Shown here piece by piece: positions 9,557-18,755 of a stretch of 64,000 nt of DNA. The stretch covers positions 355,442 to 419,441 of the forward strand of contig NZ_RQFK01000033.1 in NCBI RefSeq assembly GCF_004770765.1, given 5' to 3'. Position 1 is the first letter of the stretch. The number at the start of each line of letters is the position of its first letter. A program made the translations under genes and the position numbers. The DNA is from Leptospira noumeaensis (GTDB taxonomy: Bacteria; Spirochaetota; Leptospiria; Leptospirales; Leptospiraceae). The notes beneath the pieces were generated by a model that saw only the letters and a program-made list of their open reading frames with translations, had not been told where the DNA came from and did no database searches.

Positions 9557-10813
9557 TTGAACCAAATCTTCCGAGAAAATTTAAAATACATCCTGGCTGT
9601 TCTCATCGTGTGGGCAATCACTTTCCCATGGATTCTGAGAAACAAGGACAATCTCCTAGCCAAATTCACCCTCGCCTACAATTCGTTTTTTGGTTATCCC
9701 AATCCTCGGATTGCACACCAACTCATCGCCAAAGGAGATGCGGTTCTCGAAGGTAGAAAGGAAGGGGGAACTGATGTCCTCCAAACCATAGGCCAATTCT
9801 TTAGTTCCGAGGATGGTGGTAAGGGCACCATCTTGCCGTTAGACTTAAACCTAATGGAAAAAGCATGTTTGTACTTTCGCAGTAAAGAACATGTTGAGGA
9901 TCATTTTTTAGAACTCACTTGGAGAGAAAAAGCAAGTGAATGGGGATCTCCCCTCTTTCAAAAAATGGCTCCCCAAGGAGAACTCACCCTCGGCCCAAGT
10001 CCGAAAATTTATTGGAATTCTCATATCGACGCCGTTCTCACTGCACTTGACTACTACAAACGCGCGTTACGTTTCTCAGGGCCAGAACTGATTGCTCCTA
10101 AAAAAATTGAATCGGTGGCCTGGGCGAGTTGTAGGCCGAGTGAGATCCTTCTTGGTTATAAAACCCATATGTTGGAAACAGAAAACTTTGTCCTAAAAAA
10201 ACTCACCGATTTAGAAAAAGTTCCGAGTGGACTCAGTGCGGTTCAAAAACGAAGTGTGGTTCTTTCTTCCATCAAACGAAGTGATTTTCCCGAAGTATCT
10301 GCAAATGACTACTTAGAATCACTACTCAGACAAATCCTACTTACCGGAATGAAAAACTTTTCACCGAGAGAAATGGATGATATTTATGAACGGATCCTTT
10401 ATTTTGTCGGGGCCGATGAAAGAGAATACTTAAAATTCAAATTCCGCAGGGCCGAGTTATTTTTCCAACTAGGATCAGAAGAAGGAATTTATTACAAACG
10501 TGCGGCATCTGAATTTAAGGAAGCGGCAAACATCCAACTCGCCTCTGAAATTGAAGACATCAATGTACCGGCACTTCTTGTTCATGAATTTGAATCGAAA
10601 ATGAGAGAAGCAGAATCCTATCACAAACTCAAAGAAAACTCAAAAAGTTTAGTGATTTTAGATGCCTTAAAACCAAAACTACGTAATGTCGATGAACGCA
10701 GTGTAGGTGGTAAAAAAGACGATATTTTGAAATCGTATCGCAAACTAACAAGATCCGTCCTTCGCAAACTGGGCCGGTATGAAGAAGCCGATGAAATCCC
10801 CTTTAACGAATGA
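9557..10813 (+). CDS. Single-span membrane protein with helical repeat domain, unknown
   Basis: No family recognised. One transmembrane helix near the N terminus (YILAVLIVWAITFPWIL) precedes a long, mostly helical soluble part with TPR-like character. I chose the TTG at 9557, which has AGGGA six bases upstream. An upstream in-frame TTG at 9506 has a worse ribosome-binding site and would overlap the start of the divergent TPR gene. The gene heads a six-gene plus-strand run ending at 15,417. The following gene starts inside its 3' end. Confidence 0.7.
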   Translation: MNQIFRENLKYILAVLIVWAITFPWILRNKDNLLAKFTLAYNSFFGYPNPRIAHQLIAKGDAVLEGRKEGGTDVLQTIGQFFSSEDGGKGTILPLDLNLMEKACLYFRSKEHVEDHFLELTWREKASEWGSPLFQKMAPQGELTLGPSPKIYWNSHIDAVLTALDYYKRALRFSGPELIAPKKIESVAWASCRPSEILLGYKTHMLETENFVLKKLTDLEKVPSGLSAVQKRSVVLSSIKRSDFPEVSANDYLESLLRQILLTGMKNFSPREMDDIYERILYFVGADEREYLKFKFRRAELFFQLGSEEGIYYKRAASEFKEAANIQLASEIEDINVPALLVHEFESKMREAESYHKLKENSKSLVILDALKPKLRNVDERSVGGKKDDILKSYRKLTRSVLRKLGRYEEADEIPFNE

Positions 10814-11921
10814 TATAAAATATTTTGATTACAATGCCACTCACCCACCTTTTGCAGAAATTTTGGAATCCTGTTTGGCAACTTATCTTTCTGGATTCTA
10901 TAATCCATCGGGTATCACTCGTTATTCCTTAAAAAACCAAGGAAAAATAGAACAATCTCGAAAGTATTTTGCATCCATCACAAATGGGGAAGAAAAACAA
11001 TTTGTTTTTTCGGCAACGGGAACAGAAGCAAACTACTTACTCATCCAAAGTTTAAGAATCCTTTACCCAAATTTAGATTCTGTGATTGTTTCGCCTTTTG
11101 AACATTCCAGTTTGTATGCGGCTTTAGAATCTTTTGGATTTTCACAAGACGTCCTCTCCACTGACAAAACGGGGATCATCCATTTACAAAACTTACAGGA
11201 AAAATTAAAATTAAATCCAAGACCTGTGATTTGCCTGTATGCAGGAAATGAAACAGGAGTGATCCAACCCGCTGAAGAAATTAAGAAACTCACAAAAGAA
11301 TTTGGGCAATTGTTTTACAGTGATCTGATGCAAGGATTTGGAAAAATCGATGTACCATTTGGTTTGTTTGATGGTTATACTTTTTCTGGACATAAAATTG
11401 GAGCGGGAATGGGCGCCGCTGTCACTTACCTACCAAAAGTCCATCCCGACTTTCGAGTGTTTGGTGGTGGGAACCAAGAAAACGACCACAGAGCGGGAAC
11501 AGAAAATACATTTGCGATTGAATCCATGCGCAAAGTTTCTGAATTCCAAAAAGAAAACTTAGAAGAAAAAAACAAACGTCTCTTAACTTACAGATCTCAA
11601 ATCGAAAACGAATTGGAAAACTTAGGTTGCACCATCATTGCGAAAGATTCCAAAAGACTTCCGAATACAACGTTTCTGATTTTACCCATAGAGGAAGTGG
11701 ACTTCTTTTTATTAGGAATGGAAGAAAAAGGAATATTGGTATCCACAGGTAGTTCTTGCAAATCAAGAGCTAGAGAAGCATCCAAATCTCTCCTTCATAT
11801 GGGTTATACAAAAGAAGAAGCTTTACGTTCCATCAGAATCTCTACGGGATATTTCACAACCGAGGAAGATATAAACTCACTTCTCCTGGCCTCAAGGGAA
11901 CTCATCCAAAAGTTTCAGTAA
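10779..11921 (+). CDS. Cysteine desulfurase-like class V aminotransferase
   Basis: PLP enzyme of the NifS/IscS group, which takes sulfur from cysteine for Fe-S clusters or thiolation. It begins with the typical FDYNATHPP. It has the ATGTEAN and FEHSS motifs, the PLP lysine in FSGHKIGAG, RAGTENT, and the mobile-loop cysteine in STGSSCKS, so the catalytic set looks complete. The length of 380 residues is normal. The start overlaps the upstream gene by 35 bases; an ATG at 10791 is an alternative. No IscU or other Fe-S assembly gene is adjacent, so its sulfur acceptor is unknown. The CHAT gene follows after 9 bases. Confidence 0.9.
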   Translation: MKKPMKSPLTNDIKYFDYNATHPPFAEILESCLATYLSGFYNPSGITRYSLKNQGKIEQSRKYFASITNGEEKQFVFSATGTEANYLLIQSLRILYPNLDSVIVSPFEHSSLYAALESFGFSQDVLSTDKTGIIHLQNLQEKLKLNPRPVICLYAGNETGVIQPAEEIKKLTKEFGQLFYSDLMQGFGKIDVPFGLFDGYTFSGHKIGAGMGAAVTYLPKVHPDFRVFGGGNQENDHRAGTENTFAIESMRKVSEFQKENLEEKNKRLLTYRSQIENELENLGCTIIAKDSKRLPNTTFLILPIEEVDFFLLGMEEKGILVSTGSSCKSRAREASKSLLHMGYTKEEALRSIRISTGYFTTEEDINSLLLASRELIQKFQ

Positions 11922-11930
11922 ATCTGTTTT

Positions 11931-13274
11931 ATGAAATTACGAATCATTGCTAAATATTCCAGAGATGAATTTACAGATGGGGAATGCATTTGGGAAGAAA
12001 AACAAGATGATTTGGGAACTGTGGAACGAACCACGAAGTTTTCTGGAAAAGTTTTAAATGAATTCCAAAAAGACTGGGCACAGTTTGTAGAAAGGGTACT
12101 GGCACAAAATCCTTCCAAAGAAGAATTCCTAGAAAAACTGGGGAAAAAAGCAGATAATTTAGAACAAATTGTATTTGGAAGGACACTCCCTTTTTGGCGA
12201 AATCCAAAACTGACTGGTTCCATCCAACTTCTCATTGATCCAGAATTTTCTCCTATCCCTTGGGAAATTCTACGTACACAAAAAGGATTTTTATTCCAAG
12301 ATGAAAATTATAGGCGTGGGATACGAATTGATACCATCCAAAAAGAAAATACAAACAAAAACAATTCCATTTTACTCGTCTGTAATCCTGTAAAATCAAA
12401 TCTGATTGCAACAGTCAATGAAGAATGTTCCAAACTATTCCCCATTTTAGAAACAAAATTAAACCTTCGAATTCTGAAAGACGCTCACTTAACAAGAGTC
12501 AGTTTACTTGAAGAAATAGGTTCTGTAAGGTATTTACATTATGCGGGCCACACGGAAAAAAAAGGAATCCCAATAGGTGCCAATGATTTTCTTTATACCA
12601 AAGAAATAGCCGGACATTCATTTTCTAATTTAGAATTGGTGTTTTTTAATAGTTGTCATTCTTCTTTTGATTCCATCGAACAAACAGGACTTACCACTAG
12701 TTTTTTAAATGCCGGAGCAAAAGAAGTCATAGGTTTTTTATTTCCCGTAGAAACAAATTTAGCTAAGTCCATTGGAATCAAATTTTGGGAATTATATATA
12801 AAGTCAAAAAACTCCCATCGCGCCTTGGGAAAAATTCGAAAAAGTTTATATGACGGTTCTTCCAAGGAAATCATAACAGCAATTAGTTTAGTCCACTTTT
12901 CAACGGAAGAACAAAAACGGAATACCAAAAGGCCAATTACCATAACAATTGTTTTGTTCGTTTTATTTTTTTGTATTGTCTTATTACGAGAGAAGAAAGA
13001 ACCTATCAGGGTAGAGAATTTTGAGGTTTCCGAACCAAAATCGTTTCCAACAAAAAAACGGAAAGAGGTATCAGTTTTACCGAAGGATCCTCTCCTGGAA
13101 AGAATCTCTCAATTAAAAAATTCTGAATTTCGCAAAATGGCTCTGCAGTTTTTAAAAACCAAACACGAATTCCTAGATGATAATCAGAAAAAAGAACTAT
13201 TAGAGTTCATTTTGTCTCAAAAAAGTTCCGAAGAAAAAATGTATTATGAATTCAAAACAAGGAGTGGCTTTTGA
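11931..13274 (+). CDS. CHAT-domain caspase-like protease with membrane anchor
   Basis: The central part matches the CHAT (caspase HetF associated with TPRs) protease fold: FSPIPWEIL at about 107-115, a catalytic-type histidine in YLHYAGH (His207) and a cysteine in FFNSCHSS (Cys242), followed by GAKEVIGFLFPV. Both dyad residues are present, so it is probably an active cysteine protease. A hydrophobic segment at about 334-352 (ITIVLFVLFFCIVLL) would anchor it, leaving the N-terminal CHAT part on one face and about 95 charged residues on the other. It sits directly upstream of an exported protein and an ECF sigma factor, with overlapping reading frames. Substrate and trigger are unknown. Confidence 0.85.
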   Translation: MKLRIIAKYSRDEFTDGECIWEEKQDDLGTVERTTKFSGKVLNEFQKDWAQFVERVLAQNPSKEEFLEKLGKKADNLEQIVFGRTLPFWRNPKLTGSIQLLIDPEFSPIPWEILRTQKGFLFQDENYRRGIRIDTIQKENTNKNNSILLVCNPVKSNLIATVNEECSKLFPILETKLNLRILKDAHLTRVSLLEEIGSVRYLHYAGHTEKKGIPIGANDFLYTKEIAGHSFSNLELVFFNSCHSSFDSIEQTGLTTSFLNAGAKEVIGFLFPVETNLAKSIGIKFWELYIKSKNSHRALGKIRKSLYDGSSKEIITAISLVHFSTEEQKRNTKRPITITIVLFVLFFCIVLLREKKEPIRVENFEVSEPKSFPTKKRKEVSVLPKDPLLERISQLKNSEFRKMALQFLKTKHEFLDDNQKKELLEFILSQKSSEEKMYYEFKTRSGF

Positions 13275-14299
13275 AACCACTCAAAAAAGTTGTTAGTTTA
13301 CTTACCTGCATTTCTTTTCCACTTTTGGCTCAGTGGTTTCCTCAGTCAAAATCCTTTGACGAAGTTTGGAATTCTTACGATGCCCACCAAAATCTAATCA
13401 GCCAGGCTTATGGAATCCAAACTCGAGACATGATCCGAATGGAAACTCCAGAAGAAGAACAAGATTTTTTATACTACCAAAAAAATTGCAATCATGTAGA
13501 AATCAAAGATCTAACCGAAATTTTACGTTATATTTCGTTTTATGATGCAATCCTCACAGTAAAACAATGCACCGAATCAAACAAAGAGGAATTCGTGCAG
13601 ATCGAAAAACAAACTAAGAAAAAAATCTTTGATCTCATTGTTTTACCCAAATTAGAAATCCTAGAAACAGAAATCTCAAACGAAGAACTCATTCCCATCA
13701 TCACAGATTTGCGAAAAGAATGGGAAAAAACCATTTATATCTTTTCTAATTTGTATAAACCCAATGAAGTTTTATTTTTAGGAAAAGAAAGAGAGTATAC
13801 ACTTGCGATCAATCGAGTTTTGTATTCTGAAATGCCTGAATCCAGAAGGAAAACCTTAATTTTAAGGCTCCTTCAAGATATGAAAAATCATAACAAAAAC
13901 ACCTATCAATTGTTTTATTATTCGAAACAAAATCCTTGGTCTTCCGCAAATTTAAATGAAGAAAATTTAGAATCGAAAAAATATTTTATAAGTTTCCTTG
14001 AAGAATGGAAAATGGATCCAGAGTTTGATCCGGAAAAACTAACCTCACTAAAAGAATTCCAATCTTGTTTGGAAGAAATACCAAACACAAATCAGAAAAT
14101 CAGAATATTGGGATTTTTTGGTTTTTTTAGTGACTACGGAAGGTTTACAACTAAAGACCAAACAAATTTTTCAAAATCCAACCAAACACGCGTCAGGTAC
14201 ATTCGACAAACATTATTCCGCTCCCACCATTTTCACCAAAGACTAGAAAATGTACTGACATCCTGTAAAAATTCCATCCAATCGATCAAAGAACTATGA
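13271..14299 (+). CDS. Exported helical protein of unknown function in CHAT-sigma operon
   Basis: Begins with TTG at 13271 that overlaps the TGA of the CHAT gene, with GGAG six bases upstream, so it is translationally coupled. A signal peptide is likely (KKVVSLLTCISFPLLA, about 5-20). The 342-residue mature part is charged and predicted mostly helical, with no recognised domain. Its last codons overlap the ATG of the sigma factor gene (ATGA). Its position between a protease and a sigma factor makes it a candidate sensor or substrate, but this is inference from context. Confidence 0.75.
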   Translation: MKPLKKVVSLLTCISFPLLAQWFPQSKSFDEVWNSYDAHQNLISQAYGIQTRDMIRMETPEEEQDFLYYQKNCNHVEIKDLTEILRYISFYDAILTVKQCTESNKEEFVQIEKQTKKKIFDLIVLPKLEILETEISNEELIPIITDLRKEWEKTIYIFSNLYKPNEVLFLGKEREYTLAINRVLYSEMPESRRKTLILRLLQDMKNHNKNTYQLFYYSKQNPWSSANLNEENLESKKYFISFLEEWKMDPEFDPEKLTSLKEFQSCLEEIPNTNQKIRILGFFGFFSDYGRFTTKDQTNFSKSNQTRVRYIRQTLFRSHHFHQRLENVLTSCKNSIQSIKEL

Positions 14300-14865
14300 G
14301 TGATGAGATTCGTAATTTAATCGATAGTTGCCTTCTCGGAAAAGGAGCGGCCTGGCAAGAGCTCATCAGAAGGTTCCATAGACTCATCATTGGTACTTGT
14401 GCCCACTATGTTCCTAGAGAAGAAATTACGGACACATCCCAACAAGTGTATCTCAAACTTACGGAAAATGATTACCATCTTCTCAGAAAGTTCAAAGGAG
14501 ATAGTTTACCTGCATTTATTGTTTATTTAAGTGAAATTTCTAAAAATATAAGTATGTCTCAGACAAGATCCATTCGTCGGTATGAATATCGAGAGGGAAT
14601 TTCTTTGGATTTGAGCATTGATATTTTGGATGAAAGGTTAACCCAAGAAGATGTATATTTTGCTTGGGAAGAAAAAAAGGAGTTCTACGACCTAATCGAA
14701 AATTTAGATGATACTCACAAAGAAATCCTCATCCTACGCCTCAAAGGATACAAATTCAAGGAAATTGCAGAAATCCTCGATGTTCCCCTAGGAACAGTCC
14801 TCGCTCGGGCCAATCGAGCCAAAGAAAAGATAAAAAAAATCCTTACAAAGGAAATAAAGCCTTAG
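14296..14865 (+). CDS. ECF-type RNA polymerase sigma factor (CHAT-linked)
   Basis: A 189-residue sigma-70 family protein of extracytoplasmic-function layout. Region 2 is at about 20-95 (LIRRFHRLIIGTC, then the DTSQQVYLKL helix). Region 4 is at about 135-185 (HKEILILRLKGYKFKEIAEI, with the helix-turn-helix continuing VPLGTVLARANRAKEKI). Region 3 is missing, as expected. It starts ATGA, overlapping the upstream gene. No classic anti-sigma gene with a zinc motif is adjacent, which raises the question of how it is held inactive. The neighbouring CHAT protease and the downstream 177-residue protein are the candidates. Confidence 0.88.
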   Translation: MSDEIRNLIDSCLLGKGAAWQELIRRFHRLIIGTCAHYVPREEITDTSQQVYLKLTENDYHLLRKFKGDSLPAFIVYLSEISKNISMSQTRSIRRYEYREGISLDLSIDILDERLTQEDVYFAWEEKKEFYDLIENLDDTHKEILILRLKGYKFKEIAEILDVPLGTVLARANRAKEKIKKILTKEIKP

Positions 14866-14883
14866 CGGGGGGAAATAAATACT

Positions 14884-15417
14884 ATGGAACCAAAAGATCC
14901 GAATGAATTTATGAACCGACTCAAACTCAAAGAAGCCCTATACCTCATGTCTCAAGGGGAAGATGCGGACTCACCTACGGTGGATCGGATCTTAAAAACC
15001 GTTCTCCCTTCGGGCACAAATACCATACAGGTTTACTTACAATTCATCAAAGACGGATTAAAACTCCTCACAAGCGATTTGGCCCAGTCCAGTTTGGTCT
15101 CTCCAGAACTGGTTCTACGCGGCGTGGGGAATTCTGGTGGCGCATTTCGTGTCCACAGACAGGTGGGAGGCAGGGATTTTGACTTTGTTTTCCAACCCAA
15201 CGCCGAAAAAAACCAAGTTTTCCTTTCCGTGGAGGCATCCAACTGTGATCGGCTATCCGCAAAGCTCTTCTTGGACGGAGCTCCGGTAGAAACCCTTCAA
15301 AAACTGGGGAAACAATCCATGTTCGACTCACCGATCACCCTGGATTCCAGTCCGGAACTAGCCATTTTTGAATCTGGCAGAGAAATCGGCCGTTATCATT
15401 TTATGTTACAATCGTAA
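14884..15417 (+). CDS. Unknown protein downstream of CHAT-linked sigma factor
   Basis: A 177-residue soluble protein with no signal peptide or membrane segment. The first 75 residues look helical. The remainder (from about VSPELVLRGVG) looks beta-rich and ends IGRYHFMLQS. No family recognised. The gene follows the sigma factor by 18 bases with a strong GGGGGGA ribosome-binding site, and is the last gene before the terminator at 15523. A small soluble partner after an ECF sigma gene could be an anti-sigma factor or a protease substrate, but the sequence does not prove either. Confidence 0.75.
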   Translation: MEPKDPNEFMNRLKLKEALYLMSQGEDADSPTVDRILKTVLPSGTNTIQVYLQFIKDGLKLLTSDLAQSSLVSPELVLRGVGNSGGAFRVHRQVGGRDFDFVFQPNAEKNQVFLSVEASNCDRLSAKLFLDGAPVETLQKLGKQSMFDSPITLDSSPELAIFESGREIGRYHFMLQS

Positions 15418-15522
15418 TTTTTTAAAGCCGGATGCAATAAAGTTGCCCCCGGTAGGCATTAATCAAATGAGAAACGTTCCTACTTTTAGGAACATACTTT
15501 CTTTTCCAAACTAGTTCACTCC

Positions 15523-15552
15523 AAAATCCCGACGAAAGTCGGGATTTTTTTT
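15523..15552. terminator. Bidirectional intrinsic terminator
   Basis: A perfect 11-bp stem (15523-15533 with 15538-15548) closed by a GAAA tetraloop, with a T-run on the plus side and the A-run of the stem giving a U-tract on the minus side. It lies between the convergent ends of the CHAT-sigma operon and ychF and can serve both. Confidence 0.85.
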
Positions 15553-16648
15553 ATGCATTCACTCGGAAGTAAATCACGTCCCCATCTTGGACAATGTATT
15601 CTTTTCCTTCGACACGAAGTTTTCCCTCGTCCTTGACTTTGGCTCCGTCGCCCGTGCGGTCGATGTCTTCGTAACGCATGACCTCTGCCCGGATATAACC
15701 CTTTTCAAAATCAGAATGGATGACACTGGCGGCCACAGGCCCCGTGCTCCCCTGGTGTGTTGTCCAGGCCCGAACCTCTTCCACACCAGCAGTAAAAAAA
15801 GTAATAAGACCAAGAAGTTTGTAGGAAGCACGAATCATTCGAGATAGGCCAGATTCTTTTTCACCGATTTCTTCTAAAAAGGCAAGTTGGTCCTCTTTTT
15901 CCAATCCAGAAATTTCTTCTTCAAATCGACCACATAACACGACAACAGGTGCATTTTCTTTCGAAGCAAAATCGATAATGGTTTTGACAAGAGGATTTTC
16001 GCTAGTTTTCACATCAGAATCTAAAATATTAGCAACATATAACACTGGCTTGATGGTAATCAGGTTGAATTTTTTAGCAATTTTACTTTCTTCATCACCC
16101 AGTTCTACAGTGGAGGCGCGATTACCTTTTTTTAATGCGTCGAGGATTTTATCCATCACAGATAAAATTTCCCCTGCTTCTTTGTTTCCGGTTTTGGCAG
16201 TTTTTGCAACACGTTGTTGTTGTTTTTCTAAACTATCCAAATCAGCTAAAATTAATTCGTAATTGATTACAGTGATGTCTTCGATGGGGTCAACTTTCCC
16301 ATGAACATGCGTTATGTTTTCATCTTGAAAAGCGCGAACCACATGACAGATAGCATCCACTTCACGGATATGAGATAAAAATTGGTTTCCAAGTCCTTCC
16401 CCTTGGCTTGCCCCTTTCACAAGGCCGGCGATGTCCACAAACTCAATCATAGTGGGAACTGTACGTTTTGGTTTGTACACTTCTGCCAAACGGTTCAGTC
16501 TTTCATCCGGTACTTCCACAACTCCCGTATTGGGTTCAATTGTACAAAACGGATAGTTGGCAGCCTGTGCTCCTGCCTTAGTGAGTGCATTAAAAATAGT
16601 CGACTTACCGACGTTCGGGAGACCTACAATTCCACAATTCAAAGCCAT
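15551..16648 (-). CDS. ychF: Ribosome-binding ATPase YchF (Obg family)
   Basis: Universal P-loop NTPase of the Obg group that prefers ATP and binds ribosomes. The P-loop is GLPNVGKST near residue 8, switch and G3 regions follow ([20 protein letters not shown]), and the C-terminal TGS domain ends with the family tail [15 protein letters not shown]. The length of 365 residues is standard. It is convergent to the CHAT-sigma operon across a shared terminator. The call is secure. Confidence 0.96.
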   Translation of the reverse strand: MALNCGIVGLPNVGKSTIFNALTKAGAQAANYPFCTIEPNTGVVEVPDERLNRLAEVYKPKRTVPTMIEFVDIAGLVKGASQGEGLGNQFLSHIREVDAICHVVRAFQDENITHVHGKVDPIEDITVINYELILADLDSLEKQQQRVAKTAKTGNKEAGEILSVMDKILDALKKGNRASTVELGDEESKIAKKFNLITIKPVLYVANILDSDVKTSENPLVKTIIDFASKENAPVVVLCGRFEEEISGLEKEDQLAFLEEIGEKESGLSRMIRASYKLLGLITFFTAGVEEVRAWTTHQGSTGPVAASVIHSDFEKGYIRAEVMRYEDIDRTGDGAKVKDEGKLRVEGKEYIVQDGDVIYFRVNA

Positions 16649-16696
16649 AGGGATAGGTTTTTACCGAGAGACGGTAAGACAAGGAAAATTGCTTTC

Positions 16697-17188
16697 TTAG
16701 TTTTGAAATCCGTTCTCGAGGTAGACCGAAGTAAGGTAAAAAATCGAAATTAAGATGACGACCAAATATCCAACCGAGTAAATTTTACCGATTCGTTTCC
16801 AAGGATAACGATCAAACAAATACAGTTCCTTGATGATGTGTTCCGGCGTTGGGGAAGCTGGCAAAACATCTTCTCTTCCCGCTTTTCTCCAAACAAACTG
16901 ACGTTCCTCACCACCCAGTTGGAAAAAAGGAGCCGCTGATTCTAGTGTAAAAACATCCAAAAGTAAAGTGGGGATTTCAAAGTATTTAAAAGTGATGATC
17001 CCTGAAAAACTGGTAAGGATGGCTAGGTAATTGATGACCACGATGAGTGGACTTGCCGTATAACTGGAACTAAATAACAAATACAAATAAATGATGAGAA
17101 ATCCAATCGAAACATATTTAGTGATACGAGAAAGGATTTTGTATAATTTTTGTTCTTGGATGAAATGGTGGAAAACTTCGTGTTTCAT
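16697..17188 (-). CDS. Small membrane protein, unknown
   Basis: A 163-residue protein with three to four hydrophobic segments: near 28-42, 50-70 (paired) and 138-155. Between the second pair and the last lies a short loop with GEERQFVWRKAGREDVLP. No family recognised. It lies 6 bases downstream of the pseudouridine synthase gene on the same strand, so it is probably part of the same transcript. Confidence 0.65.
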   Translation of the reverse strand: MKHEVFHHFIQEQKLYKILSRITKYVSIGFLIIYLYLLFSSSYTASPLIVVINYLAILTSFSGIITFKYFEIPTLLLDVFTLESAAPFFQLGGEERQFVWRKAGREDVLPASPTPEHIIKELYLFDRYPWKRIGKIYSVGYLVVILISIFYLTSVYLENGFQN

Positions 17189-17194
17189 TCGGTT

Positions 17195-17890
17195 CTATAT
17201 ATCGATGGAGAGTGGTTCCTTAACTCTGGCCAAAAACTCCTCTGGAATCTCCGCCTCCACCCACTGTTTTTTCCCTTGAAAGTCGGTAAAGCACAATCGA
17301 AAGGAATGTAAATACATTCGTTTTTCTTTCTTTGTTTCACTACTGAATGAATACACAGGATCACCGAGAACAGGAAAACCCAATTCACGGAGCATAACAC
17401 GAATTTGGTGCCTTCTGCCGGTTAAAATTTTTGCCATTCCAAAAGAAATGTTCTCTTTCGTATGAGTGGAAAGAATTCGAAATTCTGTGATGGCTTTTTT
17501 TCCCCCACTCCTCACGATTTTTACTTCCTTATTCCCATCTTTTATAAAACATTCAAACCGTTTCTCTTTCCATTCAGGAATTCCATGGCATAAAAATATA
17601 TATTCCTTTTCCGAATCTTTCAGTAAGTCATCGATTTCTTTATTTTTATCATTGGATTTTCCAAGGAGGACTATCCCACTCGTACCTAAATCCAAACGGT
17701 TGGCAGTGCGAAGTTCCGAAACACCCAGCTTTGTTGCCAGTAACCTTGTAAAATCCATTCGGTTTGGATCTTTGGTTTCATGTATAGGAATTCCGGCTGG
17801 TTTTTCAGCTAACAGAAACTCATCACATTCAAAAAGAATGTTAGTCCAGAGGTTAGCACCGAGTTGGATTTTTTTAGGTAGATACTTCAA
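17195..17890 (-). CDS. RluA-family pseudouridine synthase
   Basis: RNA uridine isomerase of the RluA/RsuA superfamily. The catalytic Asp lies in NRLDLGTSGIVLL (family consensus HRLDxxTSG, here with Asn for His). KPAGIPIH near the N terminus and the RRHQIRVMLRELGFPVLGDP segment toward the C terminus are further family hallmarks. There is no N-terminal S4 domain, and 231 residues is a minimal form. The target RNA position cannot be read from the sequence. It overlaps the upstream DUF2797 gene by 17 bases. Confidence 0.88.
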   Translation of the reverse strand: MKYLPKKIQLGANLWTNILFECDEFLLAEKPAGIPIHETKDPNRMDFTRLLATKLGVSELRTANRLDLGTSGIVLLGKSNDKNKEIDDLLKDSEKEYIFLCHGIPEWKEKRFECFIKDGNKEVKIVRSGGKKAITEFRILSTHTKENISFGMAKILTGRRHQIRVMLRELGFPVLGDPVYSFSSETKKEKRMYLHSFRLCFTDFQGKKQWVEAEIPEEFLARVKEPLSIDI

Positions 17891-18749
17891 TCCAAAGACC
17901 AGAAAGACTACGGATATTGATCACCCCCGATTGGAAAAGAAGATACTGGCCTTTGATTCCGACTAGAGTATCTGTGATGGCAGTGTCTTTTGTCAGTTTG
18001 AGTGATTTGATTTTAGTAGGATAAGTTTCAATGGGATACTTAATTTCTGTCACTCCACCACTGAGATCCAACCTGTTCCAATTGAGTTTGGATTTACTTT
18101 CAAGGGGAGAAAAAAATTCATTTTTTTCTAGGTGGTTTAGGAACTTGTTTGCTTCACGCACCAAATCCAGGTCAGGTGGGTCTCCTGCTACCATTTTCTG
18201 CCAAGTGGTTTTGTCTGGCAAAAACTGACTTAAAAAATGTTCCAAAATTCCAGCATCCCTACGAGATTCTACTTCCAAAATCGGAATCCCAAATTTTGCC
18301 CCTTGGTCCACCCAACGGTTCGATACAGGATTTTCTTTAGTGATCCCTACTTTTAATCCACTGGAGTTCGCAAAATATACTGTATGTTTTTTAAAACAAT
18401 TGGTTTTACCCCAATCAGGTTCCCTACAAGTTCCTTTGTGAAAATGACAGGTTTCTGGTCGTAAAATACAAAGATCGTTTTCCGCCAAAGTTGTAAAACA
18501 AGTGAAACAATAACCTTGGCTAAATGACTTTTTTGTTTTTTTCCCACAGTGCAAACAACGGATCTCATCATTCGTAGCTAGTGTGATTTTTTTTCCAATC
18601 CAAGTGTTCACTGAGCTTGTCGAAGTGGACTCTATAACTTTTAGATCTTTTTTATCCGCCTCATTATAGGTCGCTGATTCCCAAAAATAAGAAACAGGCG
18701 AAATTCCTGTGTGAGACATTTTTCGAACATAACCTTGGACTAGTGGCAT
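17874..18749 (-). CDS. DUF2797 family protein with cysteine clusters
   Basis: Matches the DUF2797 pattern as I recall it. An N-terminal cysteine-rich part (CLHCGKKT, GYCFTCF, then PETCHFHKGTCREPDWG near 95-115) looks like metal binding. The LKVGITKEN, RWVDQGAKFGIPI and DAGILEHFLS stretches follow, resembling a GIY-YIG-like nuclease core. No biochemical role is established that I know of. The C-terminal part is less conserved. The gene overlaps the following pseudouridine synthase gene by 17 bases. Confidence 0.8.
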   Translation of the reverse strand: MPLVQGYVRKMSHTGISPVSYFWESATYNEADKKDLKVIESTSTSSVNTWIGKKITLATNDEIRCLHCGKKTKKSFSQGYCFTCFTTLAENDLCILRPETCHFHKGTCREPDWGKTNCFKKHTVYFANSSGLKVGITKENPVSNRWVDQGAKFGIPILEVESRRDAGILEHFLSQFLPDKTTWQKMVAGDPPDLDLVREANKFLNHLEKNEFFSPLESKSKLNWNRLDLSGGVTEIKYPIETYPTKIKSLKLTKDTAITDTLVGIKGQYLLFQSGVINIRSLSGLWIEVST

Positions 18750-18755
18750 AAAATT

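Noticed and set aside
11931..14865. CHAT-sigma block as part of a type III-E CRISPR locus
   Set aside because: No Cas7-11 gene, repeats or Csx30/Csx31-like proteins are visible nearby; only the protease plus sigma idea is shared.
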